A stretch of DNA of 44,845 nt from Lachnospiraceae bacterium 3-1. GTDB lineage: Bacteria; Bacillota; Clostridia; Lachnospirales; Lachnospiraceae. The stretch spans positions 1 through 44,845 of the forward strand of contig KE159578.1 in assembly GCA_000403255.2 (NCBI GenBank). The letters run 5' to 3'. The notes beneath the pieces are model-generated. The model saw only the letters and a program-made list of their open reading frames with translations. It had not been told where the DNA came from and did no database searches. Made by a program: the position numbers and the translations under genes. Below are positions 24,027 to 33,259 of the stretch, in pieces; the stretch's first letter is position 1; every line of letters starts with the position of its first letter.

Positions 24027-25385
24027 ATGGATACAACAGTAACAAAAACAAATCCACTTGGTACGGAACGTATTGGAAAACTGGTACTTACATTTGCTGT
24101 TCCAAGTATCATTTCTATGGTGGTCAACGCCTTATATAACATTGTTGACCAGATTTTTATCGGGCAGGGGGTAGGGTATCTTGGCAATGGAGCGACTAAT
24201 GTTGTCATGCCGATGACTGTGATTGCCATTGCTTTAAGCCTGCTGATCGGCGATGGAGCTGCGGCATACTTAAGTCTGAAGCTCGGTGAGGGTGATGAAA
24301 AATCAGCAGCCAGCGGCATAGGATGTTCCATTTCGGTTATGGCAGTCGCTGGCATTGTTCTCTGTATACTGTTTAACTTGTTTCTGGAACCTTTATGCAG
24401 GCTGTTTGGTGCAACAGAAGATATCCTGCCTTATGCGATGGATTATGGACGGATTATTTCTTATGGAATCCTGTTTTCTTCCATTGATTCCGGCATGGCG
24501 GGCATGATCCGTGCGGACGGCAGCCCGAAATACAGTATGGCAGGGCTTCTTGTGGGCTGTATTACCAATATTATCCTTGACCCGATTTTTATTTTTGGGT
24601 TCCATTGGGGTGTAAAAGGAGCCGCCTGGGCAACAATCGCCGGGCAGATATTGAATGCTTTTCTGTACCTTGCTTACATTTGGAAATTTAAGAGCATTAA
24701 GCTGGATAAGAAGTGCTTCCGCATTTCAGGGAAAGTGATAGCGAAAGTCAGCGGTCTTGGCATATCCAGTTTTATCACGCAGATCGCCATCGTGCTGGTC
24801 ATGGCGGTTACCAATAACATACTGGTATCTTACGGCGCACAGTCGAAATATGGTGCGGAAATTCCCCTGACGACCATAGGCATTACCATGAAAGTGAACC
24901 AGATCGTTTCTGCTGTCCTTCTTGGACTGGCAACAGGTGCGCAGCCTATATGGGGCTACAATTATGGCAGTGGTCAGAAGGACAGGGTAAAGCAGGCATA
25001 CCGTATTATATTGACTGCATCGACAATCATGTTGATCCTGGCATTTTTGGTGTTCCAGTTTGCCCCGATGAGTATTGTCCGGCTCTTTGGTTCAGAATCA
25101 GAACTGTACAATGAGTTTGCGGTGAAATGTTTCCGCATTTTCCTTCTGGCGTGTCCGATCAACGGGCTGCAGATGGCAACAGGCATTTTCTTCCAAGCTA
25201 TCGGAAAACCGACACAGGCAACCATCCTTTCCCTGTCCCGTCAGATTGTTTATTTGCTCCCGGCGACCTTATTGCTGCCGCTGGTATTAGGGGTGGAAGG
25301 TGCATTATGGGCAGGTCCGCTGGCAGATGTGCTGGCGTTTATAACAACTTTGGTTATGTTGAAATTATATTGGAAAAAAATTTAG
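24027..25385 (+). CDS. MATE family efflux transporter 2
   Basis: A 452-residue membrane protein of normal MATE length with RBS TTAGGAGG. Typical segments are YNIVDQIFIGQGVGYLGNGA near the N-terminus and LGLATGAQPIWGYNYGSGQ in the second half, together with about 12 hydrophobic helices. It exports cationic drugs or metabolites by ion antiport. It lies between marR and a kinase-like gene in a tight run, so it is likely under MarR control. It is clearly diverged from the MATE protein at 18088. Confidence 0.93.
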   Translation: MDTTVTKTNPLGTERIGKLVLTFAVPSIISMVVNALYNIVDQIFIGQGVGYLGNGATNVVMPMTVIAIALSLLIGDGAAAYLSLKLGEGDEKSAASGIGCSISVMAVAGIVLCILFNLFLEPLCRLFGATEDILPYAMDYGRIISYGILFSSIDSGMAGMIRADGSPKYSMAGLLVGCITNIILDPIFIFGFHWGVKGAAWATIAGQILNAFLYLAYIWKFKSIKLDKKCFRISGKVIAKVSGLGISSFITQIAIVLVMAVTNNILVSYGAQSKYGAEIPLTTIGITMKVNQIVSAVLLGLATGAQPIWGYNYGSGQKDRVKQAYRIILTASTIMLILAFLVFQFAPMSIVRLFGSESELYNEFAVKCFRIFLLACPINGLQMATGIFFQAIGKPTQATILSLSRQIVYLLPATLLLPLVLGVEGALWAGPLADVLAFITTLVMLKLYWKKI

Positions 25386-25394
25386 GAGGTATCT

Positions 25395-26018
25395 ATGCAG
25401 GGAAGAGTTATTACAATCAGCAGGCAGTGTGGAAGCGGTGGACACAGTATTGGAAACGAATTGGCAAAGAGGCTGAATGTCCAATTCTACGATAAAGAGA
25501 TCATCGAAATGACGGCAAAAGAGAGTGGTTTTCATCCGCAGTTTGTGGAGGAAAAGGGGGAACATATGGAGAGCAGTATGCTCTCCAATCTGGCAAGACA
25601 TCTGTCCTATGCAGGACGGGGAAATTATGAAGACTACCAGCCGCTGCAGGATCAGCTTTATTTTTCGCAGGCAAAGATTATAAAAGAACTGGCAGAAAAA
25701 GGACCATGCGTTATTGTGGGCAGGTGTGCAGATTATATCCTGCGGGACAGGAAAGATGTATTGAATGTCTTTATCCACGCAGATATGGGGTTTAAAAAAA
25801 AGCACTGTATGGAAAGACGGCAGTTTCCAGAAGGGAATGCGGAGGATATGATCCGCAGGAGGGATAAACTGCGTGCAGACCATTACCGGTATTATACAGA
25901 CCAGAAATGGGGGGATTCGTTCCATTACCATTTATGTCTGGACAGCAGTATGTTTGGCATTGAGAAATGCGTTGACATCATTGAAGATGCCTGTAAAGCT
26001 ATGCGTCCGGTTTCATAA
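25395..26018 (+). CDS. Cytidylate kinase-like family protein
   Basis: A 207-residue P-loop protein starting MQGRVITISRQCGSGGHSIG, followed by LAKRLNVQFYDKEIIEMTA, the signature of the cytidylate-kinase-like family (distinct from Cmk). Later VIVGRCADYILRD and the Arg-rich RRRDKLRADHYRYYT lid region are visible. These proteins are frequent next to transporters and regulators in Clostridia, but their substrate is not established. RBS TTAGGAGG, 9 nt after MATE 2. The house-keeping Cmk function is unlikely because key flanking motifs differ. Confidence 0.85.
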   Translation: MQGRVITISRQCGSGGHSIGNELAKRLNVQFYDKEIIEMTAKESGFHPQFVEEKGEHMESSMLSNLARHLSYAGRGNYEDYQPLQDQLYFSQAKIIKELAEKGPCVIVGRCADYILRDRKDVLNVFIHADMGFKKKHCMERRQFPEGNAEDMIRRRDKLRADHYRYYTDQKWGDSFHYHLCLDSSMFGIEKCVDIIEDACKAMRPVS

Positions 26019-26066
26019 AACAGTGGGAAAGTTTCAGATATTTATGAAAGAAACAGGGAGGCATTT

Positions 26067-27809
26067 ATGTTTAAAACACTTTTGAAGCAGATTGGAGATT
26101 ATAAAAGGGATGCCGTCCTCACTCCGATTTTCGTCATTCTGGAGGTTATCATGGAGGTCATTATCCCTATGATGATGGCAGCGATCATAGATTACGGACT
26201 GACCGGGCAAAGCCTCAAGACAGTGTGCCTGATTGGGGCGGCAATGATTGTGATGGCGGGGCTGGCACTATTTTTCGGTGTAGAATCTGGGAGGACGGCA
26301 TCCAGCGCCAGTTCCGGTTTTGCCATGAATCTGAGGCAGGCTATGTATGAAAGGATACAGACATTCTCCTTCTCCAATATAGACAAGTTTTCTACGGCAG
26401 GGCTTGTGACCAGGATGACTACAGACGTGATGAATGTACAGCAGGCATTCCAGATGTCAATCCGTATCTGTGTCAGGGCTCCGATCATGCTGGTCAGCGC
26501 CATGGTGATGACATTTCTGATCCATCCCCGCTTTGCCCTGATCTTTCTGATAGTGATCATCTGCCTGGCAGCCGTGCTTGCCCTGATTTCGTCCAAGGCA
26601 AACCCGACTTTAAGAAAAGTTTTCCATGAATATGATGAATTAAATGCGAAAGTGCAGGAAAATGTGAACGGGATGCGGGTAGTGAAATCTTTTGTAAGGG
26701 AGGATTATGAAACACAGCGTTTTGAAACAGAGAGCGAAAAAATCCGCAGCCTGTTCGTAAGCGCAGAAAAGCTGCTTGCTTTGAATTCCCCGGTCATGCA
26801 GTTTTCCATGTACTCCTGTATCCTGTTGATTTCATGGATGGGTGCAAAAATGATTATTACAGGGAGCCTGACGGAAGGGCAGCTTATGAGTATGTTTACA
26901 TATGTCATCAATATCCTTATCAGCCTGATGATGGTATCCATGACTTTTGTGATGCTTATTATGTCAAGGGCATCGGGAGAGCGGATTTCGGAGGTACTGA
27001 CCGAAGAGCCGGATTTATTTAATGTTCCCCATGCAATAAAAGAGGTTGCGGATGGTTCTGTTGATTTTGAACAGGTAGGTTTTGCATACCCATCCAATCC
27101 CGGAAAAGAAATCATCAGCGACTTGAATATCCATATCAGACCGGGAGAAACCATTGGTGTTCTTGGCGGAACCGGAAGTGCAAAGTCTTCCTTTGCTGCA
27201 CTGATACCAAGGCTTTATGATGTCACAAGAGGGGAGGTGCGGGTTGGCGGTGTTCCAGTGAAGGATTATGACATGGCCAGTCTGCGGGACAATGTGGCGA
27301 TGGTTCTTCAGAAAAATGTACTGTTTTCCGGGACGATCAAAGAGAACCTTCGGTGGGGAAAAGAGGATGCAACAGAGGAAGAAATCATAAATGCTTGCCG
27401 GCTTGCCCAGGCGGACGAATTTATCCGGGATTTCCCCGCAGGATATGACACGCATATTGAACGGGGCGGGGCAAATGTATCCGGCGGGCAGAAACAGAGG
27501 CTCTGCATTGCAAGGGCGCTTTTGAAAAAGCCGAAAATTCTGATTCTTGATGACTCCACGAGTGCTGTTGACACAAAGACAGATGCACTGATCCGTAAGG
27601 CATTCAGGGAGGAGATACCAGATACAACAAAGATCATCATAGCCCAGAGAATTTCGTCAATTCAGGATGCGGACAGTATTATTGTGTTTGATAACGGCAG
27701 AATGGAATCTGTAGGCACCCATGAAGAACTGCTGGATGGCAGCCCGATTTACAGAGAAGTCTATGAGTCGCAGACAAAGGAGGGCGGTAATGATGAAGGC
27801 AGAGAATAA
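26067..27809 (+). CDS. Heterodimeric ABC exporter subunit A (degenerate ATPase site)
   Basis: A 580-residue half-transporter with six transmembrane helices (residues about 15-300) followed by an ATPase domain. Walker A is GGTGSAKSS (Ala372 in place of Gly before Lys373), the signature is VSGGQKQRL, and Walker B is ILILDDSTSAVD with Asp496 where the catalytic Glu belongs. Such degenerate sites are typical of one subunit of heterodimeric multidrug exporters of the BmrCD/EfrAB type. The partner gene overlaps its end by about 20 nt. RBS GGGAGG. Confidence 0.92.
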   Translation: MFKTLLKQIGDYKRDAVLTPIFVILEVIMEVIIPMMMAAIIDYGLTGQSLKTVCLIGAAMIVMAGLALFFGVESGRTASSASSGFAMNLRQAMYERIQTFSFSNIDKFSTAGLVTRMTTDVMNVQQAFQMSIRICVRAPIMLVSAMVMTFLIHPRFALIFLIVIICLAAVLALISSKANPTLRKVFHEYDELNAKVQENVNGMRVVKSFVREDYETQRFETESEKIRSLFVSAEKLLALNSPVMQFSMYSCILLISWMGAKMIITGSLTEGQLMSMFTYVINILISLMMVSMTFVMLIMSRASGERISEVLTEEPDLFNVPHAIKEVADGSVDFEQVGFAYPSNPGKEIISDLNIHIRPGETIGVLGGTGSAKSSFAALIPRLYDVTRGEVRVGGVPVKDYDMASLRDNVAMVLQKNVLFSGTIKENLRWGKEDATEEEIINACRLAQADEFIRDFPAGYDTHIERGGANVSGGQKQRLCIARALLKKPKILILDDSTSAVDTKTDALIRKAFREEIPDTTKIIIAQRISSIQDADSIIVFDNGRMESVGTHEELLDGSPIYREVYESQTKEGGNDEGRE

Positions 27810-29667
27810 GAAAAATATGGGCGCAACCTTAAAGCGTCTGATTGCGTACATCCTGAGAAGATATAAATGGCAGTGCCTGCTTGTAGCATTATGTATCCTG
27901 GTCAGCACCGTTGCAAATATCGGCGGCACACTGTTCATGAGGAACCTGATTGATGATTATATTTTGCCTTTTGTGAATCAGGTGCAGCCCGACCTGACGC
28001 CTCTTTTACGGGCGCTGTTTGTGATGGCGGCAGTTTATTATATTGGCGTGTTCTGCACATGGGCCTATAACTTCATCATGATTTATGTATCTCAGGGAAT
28101 GTTGAAGACAGTGAGGGATGATTTGTTCCGCCATATGGAACGGCTGCCGATCCGTTATTTCGATACAAAATCCCACGGGGATATCATGAGTATCTACACT
28201 AATGACACAGACACACTGCGGCAGGTGATCAGCCAGAGCATACCGCAGATGCTGTCCGCAGTGATTACAATTGTGGGTGTGTTCTTTTCCATGCTGGTCT
28301 TAAGCCGACCGCTCACACTGATTACGGTGGTGATGGTCATCTGTATGGTATTTGCAACGAAAACCATATCCTCAAAAAGCGGATATTATTTTGTGAAACA
28401 GCAGACAGATGTGGGCAACCTGAACGGCTACATAGAGGAAATGATGGAAGGCCAGAAAGTGGTGAAGGTGTTCTGCCATGAGGATGCCTGTATACAGGAT
28501 TTTAAGTGTTTGAATGGAAAGCTGCGTGACAGTGCGAACAATGCCAACCGCTATGCCAGTATTCTTATGCCGGTGCTTGGCAATCTGGGATATGTAAGCT
28601 ATGCGGTGATTGCAATGGTGGGGGCGTGCCTGTCTATCTTCGGCGGGCATATGACACTGGGGACGCTGGCATCCTTCCTGCAATTCTCACGCTCTTTCAA
28701 TCAGCCGATTTCACAGCTTTCACAGCAGTTGAATTCTATCATTATGGCGATTGCGGGGGCAGAGAGGATTTTTGGACTATTGGATGAAGAGCCGGAAAAG
28801 GACGGCGGATATGTGAAGCTGGTGAATGCACGCTATGATGAAAAGGGAAATCTGGTCGAGGTTCCGGACAGGACTGGTGTGTGGGCGTGGAAGCATTATC
28901 ATAAGGCAGATCATACGACTACCTATCAGCCGATGCAGGGGGATGTAGTGTTTGATCATGTGGATTTTGGATACACCGATGGAAAAACGGTTCTGCACGA
29001 TATTGAGATTTTTGCAAGACCGGGGCAGAAAGTGGCTTTTGTCGGGGCAACAGGTGCAGGAAAGACGACCATTACCAATCTGCTGAACCGGTTTTATGAC
29101 ATTCAGGATGGAAAAATCCGGTACGACGGGGTCAACATTAACAAAATCAGGAAGGAAGACCTGCGGCATTCCCTTGGTATTGTTTTACAGGACACGCATT
29201 TATTTACAGGAACGGTGATGGATAATATCCGGTATGGAAAGCTGGATGCTACGGAGGAAGAGGTGATACAAGCCGCAAAGCTGGCAAATGCCCATGAATT
29301 TATTATGAAACTTTCGGATGGGTATCAGACTGTTCTGAAAAGCAGCGGCAGCAGTCTTTCCCAGGGGCAGAGACAGCTCCTGGCAATCGCAAGGGTAGCT
29401 GTGGCGGACCCTCCCGTGCTGGTTTTAGATGAAGCGACTTCAAGCATTGATACCCGGACGGAGAAGATTGTGCAGGACGGTATGGACCGGCTCATGAAAG
29501 GCAGGACAGTATTTGTGATTGCCCACAGGCTTTCCACGATCAAAAATTCAGATGTGATCATGGTACTGGATCATGGACGGATTGTGGAACGGGGAAACCA
29601 TGAGAGCCTGCTGGCAAAGAAAGGAATGTATTATCAGCTTTATACCGGGAAACTGGAGCAGGAATAA
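27790..29667 (+). CDS. Heterodimeric ABC exporter subunit B (canonical ATPase site)
   Basis: The product is about 625 residues; ATG 27790 or 27793 follows the ribosome binding site GGAGGG, and the gene overlaps the preceding one. Six transmembrane helices lead to an ATPase domain with Walker A GATGAGKTT, signature LSQGQRQLL and Walker B VLVLDEATSS including the catalytic Glu. An insert of about 45 residues (DEKGNLVEVPDRTGVWAWKH) lies between the membrane and ATPase domains. It pairs with subunit A to export drugs or lipophilic compounds. It is the last gene of the efflux run. Confidence 0.92.
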   Translation: MMKAENKKNMGATLKRLIAYILRRYKWQCLLVALCILVSTVANIGGTLFMRNLIDDYILPFVNQVQPDLTPLLRALFVMAAVYYIGVFCTWAYNFIMIYVSQGMLKTVRDDLFRHMERLPIRYFDTKSHGDIMSIYTNDTDTLRQVISQSIPQMLSAVITIVGVFFSMLVLSRPLTLITVVMVICMVFATKTISSKSGYYFVKQQTDVGNLNGYIEEMMEGQKVVKVFCHEDACIQDFKCLNGKLRDSANNANRYASILMPVLGNLGYVSYAVIAMVGACLSIFGGHMTLGTLASFLQFSRSFNQPISQLSQQLNSIIMAIAGAERIFGLLDEEPEKDGGYVKLVNARYDEKGNLVEVPDRTGVWAWKHYHKADHTTTYQPMQGDVVFDHVDFGYTDGKTVLHDIEIFARPGQKVAFVGATGAGKTTITNLLNRFYDIQDGKIRYDGVNINKIRKEDLRHSLGIVLQDTHLFTGTVMDNIRYGKLDATEEEVIQAAKLANAHEFIMKLSDGYQTVLKSSGSSLSQGQRQLLAIARVAVADPPVLVLDEATSSIDTRTEKIVQDGMDRLMKGRTVFVIAHRLSTIKNSDVIMVLDHGRIVERGNHESLLAKKGMYYQLYTGKLEQE

Positions 29668-29744
29668 ATTCTGCCAGATAGCTTTCGATATCTGGTACTG
29701 GATTGTAAAAATATAAGTTTATTTAAGGAAGGATGGTGGCACAT

Positions 29745-29885
29745 ATGGACACAACAGCAAAAATCAAATTATTGGAGGAAAGGTTTCAGAAACTGTCCTC
29801 CAGTGAAAAAGAGAACTACGGGATATGCAGAAAAATTAAAAGAGATATCAGAAAACTGCAAAAAGAATTGGCATTTCGTGCTTAA
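29745..29885 (+). CDS. Small helical protein, 46 residues
   Basis: ATG 29745 has a GGAAGGATGGTGG region upstream. The peptide starts MDTTAKIKLLEERFQKLSSS and is almost entirely charged helix with Lys/Arg at its end. No family is recognised. It lies 77 nt after the ABC genes; a weak hairpin (CCAGATA/TATCTGG, about 29673-29694) stands between. Confidence 0.5.
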   Translation: MDTTAKIKLLEERFQKLSSSEKENYGICRKIKRDIRKLQKELAFRA

Positions 29886-30040
29886 AGCGGTTCTTACCAG
29901 CAGACAGGGATGTTGCAGGTACCTTAAGGGTTATGGCTGTATGAAAGGCATCTGCGACATATCAGGACAGAAGCCTTCTGATATGGTCTGGCACCCTAAC
30001 CCGTTTTGTACAAGTGGCGTTTCGCAGTCTGGAGTGGAAA

Positions 30041-30241
30041 ATGTTGGAAGATAGTCAAAAAATTAATGCGATAGCATGGGAAGCCAAAAAAAGGAATCTT
30101 TCTTATGGCATATTTAGTTCTATGCTGACGGAAGAAGTCAAACAACAAATATATAGGGAATACGAAAAATATTTGTTGGCAAGGAAGGAGGCAGAAAAGG
30201 AACGGATGAGGAAGTGTTCTAAGAAAAAGAACAATCCGTAA
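30041..30241 (+). CDS. Hypothetical protein, 66 residues
   Basis: ATG 30041 has GGAG 7 nt upstream, preferred over the frame start at 30014. It reads MLEDSQKINAIAWEAKKRNL followed by SYGIFSSMLTEEVKQQIYRE and a Lys-rich tail. It resembles small phage/element-encoded helical proteins but I cannot name a family. It lies at the left limit of the prophage-like module. Confidence 0.55.
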   Translation: MLEDSQKINAIAWEAKKRNLSYGIFSSMLTEEVKQQIYREYEKYLLARKEAEKERMRKCSKKKNNP

Positions 30242-30308
30242 TAGAATATTTGAGTGTATGGGAATTGTTATATCATAGATATTTTAACAATTGCTGTTAA
30301 ATATGCAG

Positions 30309-30325
30309 GGCAAGATATACTTGCC
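30309..30325. repeat. Palindrome GGCAAG-N5-CTTGCC
   Basis: A perfect 6-bp dyad with an ATATA centre, 68 nt after the 66-residue gene and 6 nt before a terminator. It may be an operator. Confidence 0.35.
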
Positions 30326-30331
30326 AGGATA

Positions 30332-30364
30332 GGTCAATCTGCCTTGTGTAGATTGGCCTTTTTA
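30332..30364 (+). terminator. Intrinsic terminator
   Basis: GGTCAATCT (30332-30340)/AGATTGGCC (30350-30358) is followed by TTTTTTAAA. It separates the efflux island and small ORFs from the prophage genes. Confidence 0.85.
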
Positions 30365-30522
30365 AATTGCATTGTCGAAACTTGTTATATTATGAAGGTT
30401 TCTACAATGTGGTTACTATGTTGGTTCTGGCATTGTGAAGAGTCGCAGTCTTTATCAAAAATGGCAGTTTCATATATATTTTCACTATTTGAGATGGGTA
30501 TAAGGAAAGAGGTGTATATGAG

Positions 30523-30837
30523 ATGCGCAGGAAAAAGGAGGGACAAACTTATGAGATAAAGAATAGAATGCGTCCATCTGGCTGCCCGAAATGTGGGCGC
30601 AGGGTTATGGACGTGTCATTAGATACGAAAATGAGGTTCGTTACCCCAAAGAAGGGGAGAGATCCGGATTTCATCATAAAATGCTGGCACTGCGGCACAG
30701 AAATCGGGATAGTAAAACTGAATAGCGAACGATGGATCTGCTCCGAGCCGGAAGGCCGGGAGCTGACCGGAGATACCGCCACGGCAATACGGCAATCCCG
30801 TAGGGAATGTATACGGGACAGGGAAACGGATGGCTAA
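30523..30837 (+). CDS. Zinc-ribbon protein (phage-type), 104 residues
   Basis: Two cysteine pairs, CPKCGRR and CWHCGTE, about 30 residues apart form a zinc ribbon in the first 65 residues; the C-terminus is basic. The start at ATG 30523 has AAGAGG 10 nt upstream, so it is not fully certain. Similar short Com-like proteins occur at the beginning of prophage early regions. It is followed by a terminator before the sigma-like gene. Confidence 0.6.
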   Translation: MRRKKEGQTYEIKNRMRPSGCPKCGRRVMDVSLDTKMRFVTPKKGRDPDFIIKCWHCGTEIGIVKLNSERWICSEPEGRELTGDTATAIRQSRRECIRDRETDG

Positions 30838-30951
30838 ACCGGGACACGGGTCCACCCGTTTGCCTGAGCATGATGCACGGTGGGGAGATTTCATTCCAAA
30901 AAAACGGTCAAGCCACCATGATACCGCCCGAAAGATGGCGGAGACGACATT

Positions 30952-31003
30952 GAGCCTGGCAAGTGGCACTTTTTGTGCTGCTTGCCAGGCTCTTTCTTTT
31001 TGT
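30952..31003 (+). terminator. Strong intrinsic terminator
   Basis: GAGCCTGGCAAG (30952-30963) pairs with CTTGCCAGGCTC (30981-30992), extended by an inner GCAC/GTGC pair, and is followed by TTTCTTTTTG. Confidence 0.92.
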
Positions 31004-31056
31004 TTGCTGCGGCCATAGGTGCCGCTTGCCGGGCTCCAGAAAGGAGAACGGCAAAA

Positions 31057-31443
31057 ATGAAAATCAGTTACACATTTGCAAACGGAGAAAATTCAGAGGT
31101 TGAGGTCAACGAGGAAATCGGCACATTCATCCTTGATTCTAGGCGAGAGGAGGACAACCTCGGACGGAAGGAACGGTACCACTGCTATTCCCTTGATGCG
31201 GCGGAGTTTGAAGGGGAGGACATAGCGGACTGTGAAACGCCGGAAACGGTCCTGATGGGGCAGTTTGACAGGGCGCATATTACGGAGGCGCTTGGCAGCC
31301 TGTCGGATGTGCAGCGGCGGCGGATTCTGATGCTGGCGCAGGGACTTTCCGTCCGGGAAATTGCCCGAAGGGAAGGGAAAGAGATTAAAACCATCCGGGA
31401 GTCCATTGCGGGTGCAAAGGAAAAATTTAAAAAGTTTTTTTGA
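31057..31443 (+). CDS. Phage sigma-70-region-4-like protein
   Basis: A 128-residue protein from ATG 31057 (RBS AAAGGAG; the longer frame crosses the terminator). After a beta-rich N-terminus (MKISYTFANGENSEVEVNEE), the C-terminal half is a region-4-type HTH: LSDVQRRRILMLAQGLSVRE then IARREGKEIKTIRESIAGAK. Such sigma-like proteins stand at the head of prophage replication modules in Clostridia and probably regulate them; no region 2 is present, so it is not a complete sigma factor. Confidence 0.8.
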   Translation: MKISYTFANGENSEVEVNEEIGTFILDSRREEDNLGRKERYHCYSLDAAEFEGEDIADCETPETVLMGQFDRAHITEALGSLSDVQRRRILMLAQGLSVREIARREGKEIKTIRESIAGAKEKFKKFF

Positions 31444-31527
31444 AAAATACCCCCTCAAATAGCCCTCCAAATCTCCGTATAGTGAGGGGCACCAAAATGC
31501 AGCCCTTCGGAAAGCGGAGGTGACAGG

Positions 31528-31728
31528 ATGAAGCAGACATTACAGATCAGTGTTTCAAAAAAGCCTGTGAACGGTGGTGCGGTCAGTGTGCGCCGTGTTT
31601 CCATAAGAGAACGCTTTATGCGTTTCCTTTTTGGAGATACGGTCCGGCTGACGGTCATCGTTCCGGGAAATTCGGTGGAGGAACTTTCTATCAGAGAGAT
31701 TGCGGAAGGAGGACTGGTACATGAGTAA
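31528..31728 (+). CDS. Phage hypothetical protein, 66 residues
   Basis: ATG 31528 follows GGAGGTGACAGG. It begins MKQTLQISVSKKPVNGGAVS and ends AEGGLVHE; the middle is basic (RRVSIRERFMRFLFG). It is conserved in position ahead of the DUF2800/DUF2815 pair in similar prophages, function unknown. Its stop overlaps the next gene's start. Confidence 0.7.
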   Translation: MKQTLQISVSKKPVNGGAVSVRRVSIRERFMRFLFGDTVRLTVIVPGNSVEELSIREIAEGGLVHE

Positions 31729-32107
31729 GATCAAACTTTTGCTGGATGTCATCGGGGATTTACGTTCCCTTGCAGACAGCCTGCAGGCCGTTGCGGATGC
31801 GGTGGCAGACAATGGAACAGCGGAGGCAGAGCTGACCACCACAAAGGAACCGGAGGAAACCGGGAAAGCGGGAAAGACAGGGAAGGCTGCAAAGAACACG
31901 GCGAAGAAAGATGCGAAGGCGGCAAAACAGGAGCCGGAGGAGAAGCCGCTGACGCTGGAGGAAGTCCGCGCGGTGCTGGCGGAGAAGTCCCGCTCCGGAC
32001 ACACGGAGGAAGTGAGGGCACTGCTTGCAAAGCACGGCGCGGATAAGCTGTCGGAGATCGACCCGACGGAATACCCTGCGCTGCTTGCGGAAGCGGAGAT
32101 GCTGTGA
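31721..32107 (+). CDS. Phage protein with Ala/Lys-rich linker, 128 residues
   Basis: ATG 31721 (RBS GGAGGA). An N-terminal helix MSKIKLLLDVIGDLRSLADS is followed by a low-complexity Ala/Lys/Glu linker (residues about 35-75) and a C-terminal SAP-like helical segment VRALLAKHGADKLSEIDPTE. Homologues have been labelled rRNA biogenesis protein rrp5, which is not supported by the sequence. It is probably an accessory protein of the phage recombination module. It overlaps the DUF2800 start by one base. Confidence 0.72.
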   Translation: MSKIKLLLDVIGDLRSLADSLQAVADAVADNGTAEAELTTTKEPEETGKAGKTGKAAKNTAKKDAKAAKQEPEEKPLTLEEVRAVLAEKSRSGHTEEVRALLAKHGADKLSEIDPTEYPALLAEAEML

Positions 32108-33243
32108 TGGGTAGACACGCTTTATTATCAGCGTCCTCCAGCCACCGGTGGCTTGCCTGCCCGCCGTCTGCAAGGCTCTGTGAGAATTACGAGGATACGG
32201 GCAGCGAATACGCACAGCAGGGCACCGACGCCCACAGCCTGTGCGAATACAAGCTGAAGCTGTCCCTGGGCATGGAAACGGAGGACCCCACGGAAGGGCT
32301 TTCCTTCTACGATGAGGAGATGGAGGAGTGTGCCTGCGGCTATGCGGAGTATGTCCTCTCACTGGTGGAAGAGGCAAAGAAAACCTGCAAAGACCCGGTG
32401 GTGCTGATCGAGCAGCGTTTGGACTTTTCCAGGTATGTAGAGGAAGGCTTCGGCACAGGCGACTGCGTCATTATCGCAGACGGGACGCTGTATATCATCG
32501 ACTACAAGCACGGCAAGGGCGTGGAGGTTTCCGCAGAGGGGAACCCGCAGATGATGCTGTATGCCCTGGGCGCACTGGAACTATTCGATGGTATCTATGA
32601 TATTGAGAATGTCCGCATGGTGATCTACCAGCCGCGCCGGGAGAATGTCAGCGTGTATGCCGTGGCGAAGGATGCCCTTCTCCAGTGGGCGGAGGGCGAG
32701 CTTTCGGAAAAGGCAAAGCTGGCCTATGCCGGGGAGGGAGAGTTCTGTGCAGGGGAACACTGTAAATTCTGCAAGGCAAAGGCGGTCTGCAGGAAGCGGG
32801 CGGAGTACAATCTGGAGCTTGCGAAGTATGATTTTGAGATGCCCGCCACGCTGGAGGATGACGAGATCGCGGCAATCCTCGTGAAGGCGGATGAACTGGC
32901 GGCATGGGCGGCGGACGTGAAGGAGTTCGCATTGCAGCAGGCACTAAGCGGTGTGAAGTATGCCGGATTTAAAATCGTTGAGGGCCGTTCCAACCGGAAG
33001 TATACGGATGAAGCTGCCGTGGCGGATACCGTGAAGAAAGCAGGCTTTGACCCGTATGAGCCGAAGCTCCTGGGTATTACCGCCATGGAGAAGCTGCTTG
33101 GAAAGAAGAAGTTTGCGGAAATTTTGAAGGGCCTTGTGGAGAAGCCGCAGGGCAAGCCCGCGTTAGTCCCGGAGAGCGACAAGCGGCCGGAGATGAACAA
33201 CGACAAAGCCGCATCAGCGGCGGAAGATTTTAAGGAAGAATAG
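32107..33243 (+). CDS. DUF2800 protein (PD-(D/E)XK, Cas4/RecB-like)
   Basis: A 378-residue protein starting MGRHALLSASSSHRWLACPP, the hallmark of DUF2800. The nuclease core reads EQRLDFSRY, GTGDCVIIADGTLYIIDYKHGKG (Asp and Asp-x-Lys) and QMMLYALGAL. A C-terminal cysteine cluster (CAGEHCKFCKAKAVC) is the iron-sulfur cluster type of Cas4/AddB-like nucleases. Together with the DUF2815 protein next to it, it likely processes DNA ends for phage recombination. The start overlaps the previous stop (TGATG). Confidence 0.92.
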   Translation: MGRHALLSASSSHRWLACPPSARLCENYEDTGSEYAQQGTDAHSLCEYKLKLSLGMETEDPTEGLSFYDEEMEECACGYAEYVLSLVEEAKKTCKDPVVLIEQRLDFSRYVEEGFGTGDCVIIADGTLYIIDYKHGKGVEVSAEGNPQMMLYALGALELFDGIYDIENVRMVIYQPRRENVSVYAVAKDALLQWAEGELSEKAKLAYAGEGEFCAGEHCKFCKAKAVCRKRAEYNLELAKYDFEMPATLEDDEIAAILVKADELAAWAADVKEFALQQALSGVKYAGFKIVEGRSNRKYTDEAAVADTVKKAGFDPYEPKLLGITAMEKLLGKKKFAEILKGLVEKPQGKPALVPESDKRPEMNNDKAASAAEDFKEE

Positions 33244-33259
33244 TCAGGAGGAAAATCAT

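Noticed and set aside
25127-25495. 122-codon frame overlapping the end of MATE 2 and the kinase-like gene
   Set aside because: Alternative frame of two well-supported genes.
29803-30054. 83-codon frame with several cysteines
   Set aside because: GTG start inside the 46-residue gene, no ribosome binding site, irregular composition.
30830-31018. 62-codon frame after the zinc-ribbon gene
   Set aside because: It runs through the strong terminator at 30952-31003 and has no ribosome binding site.
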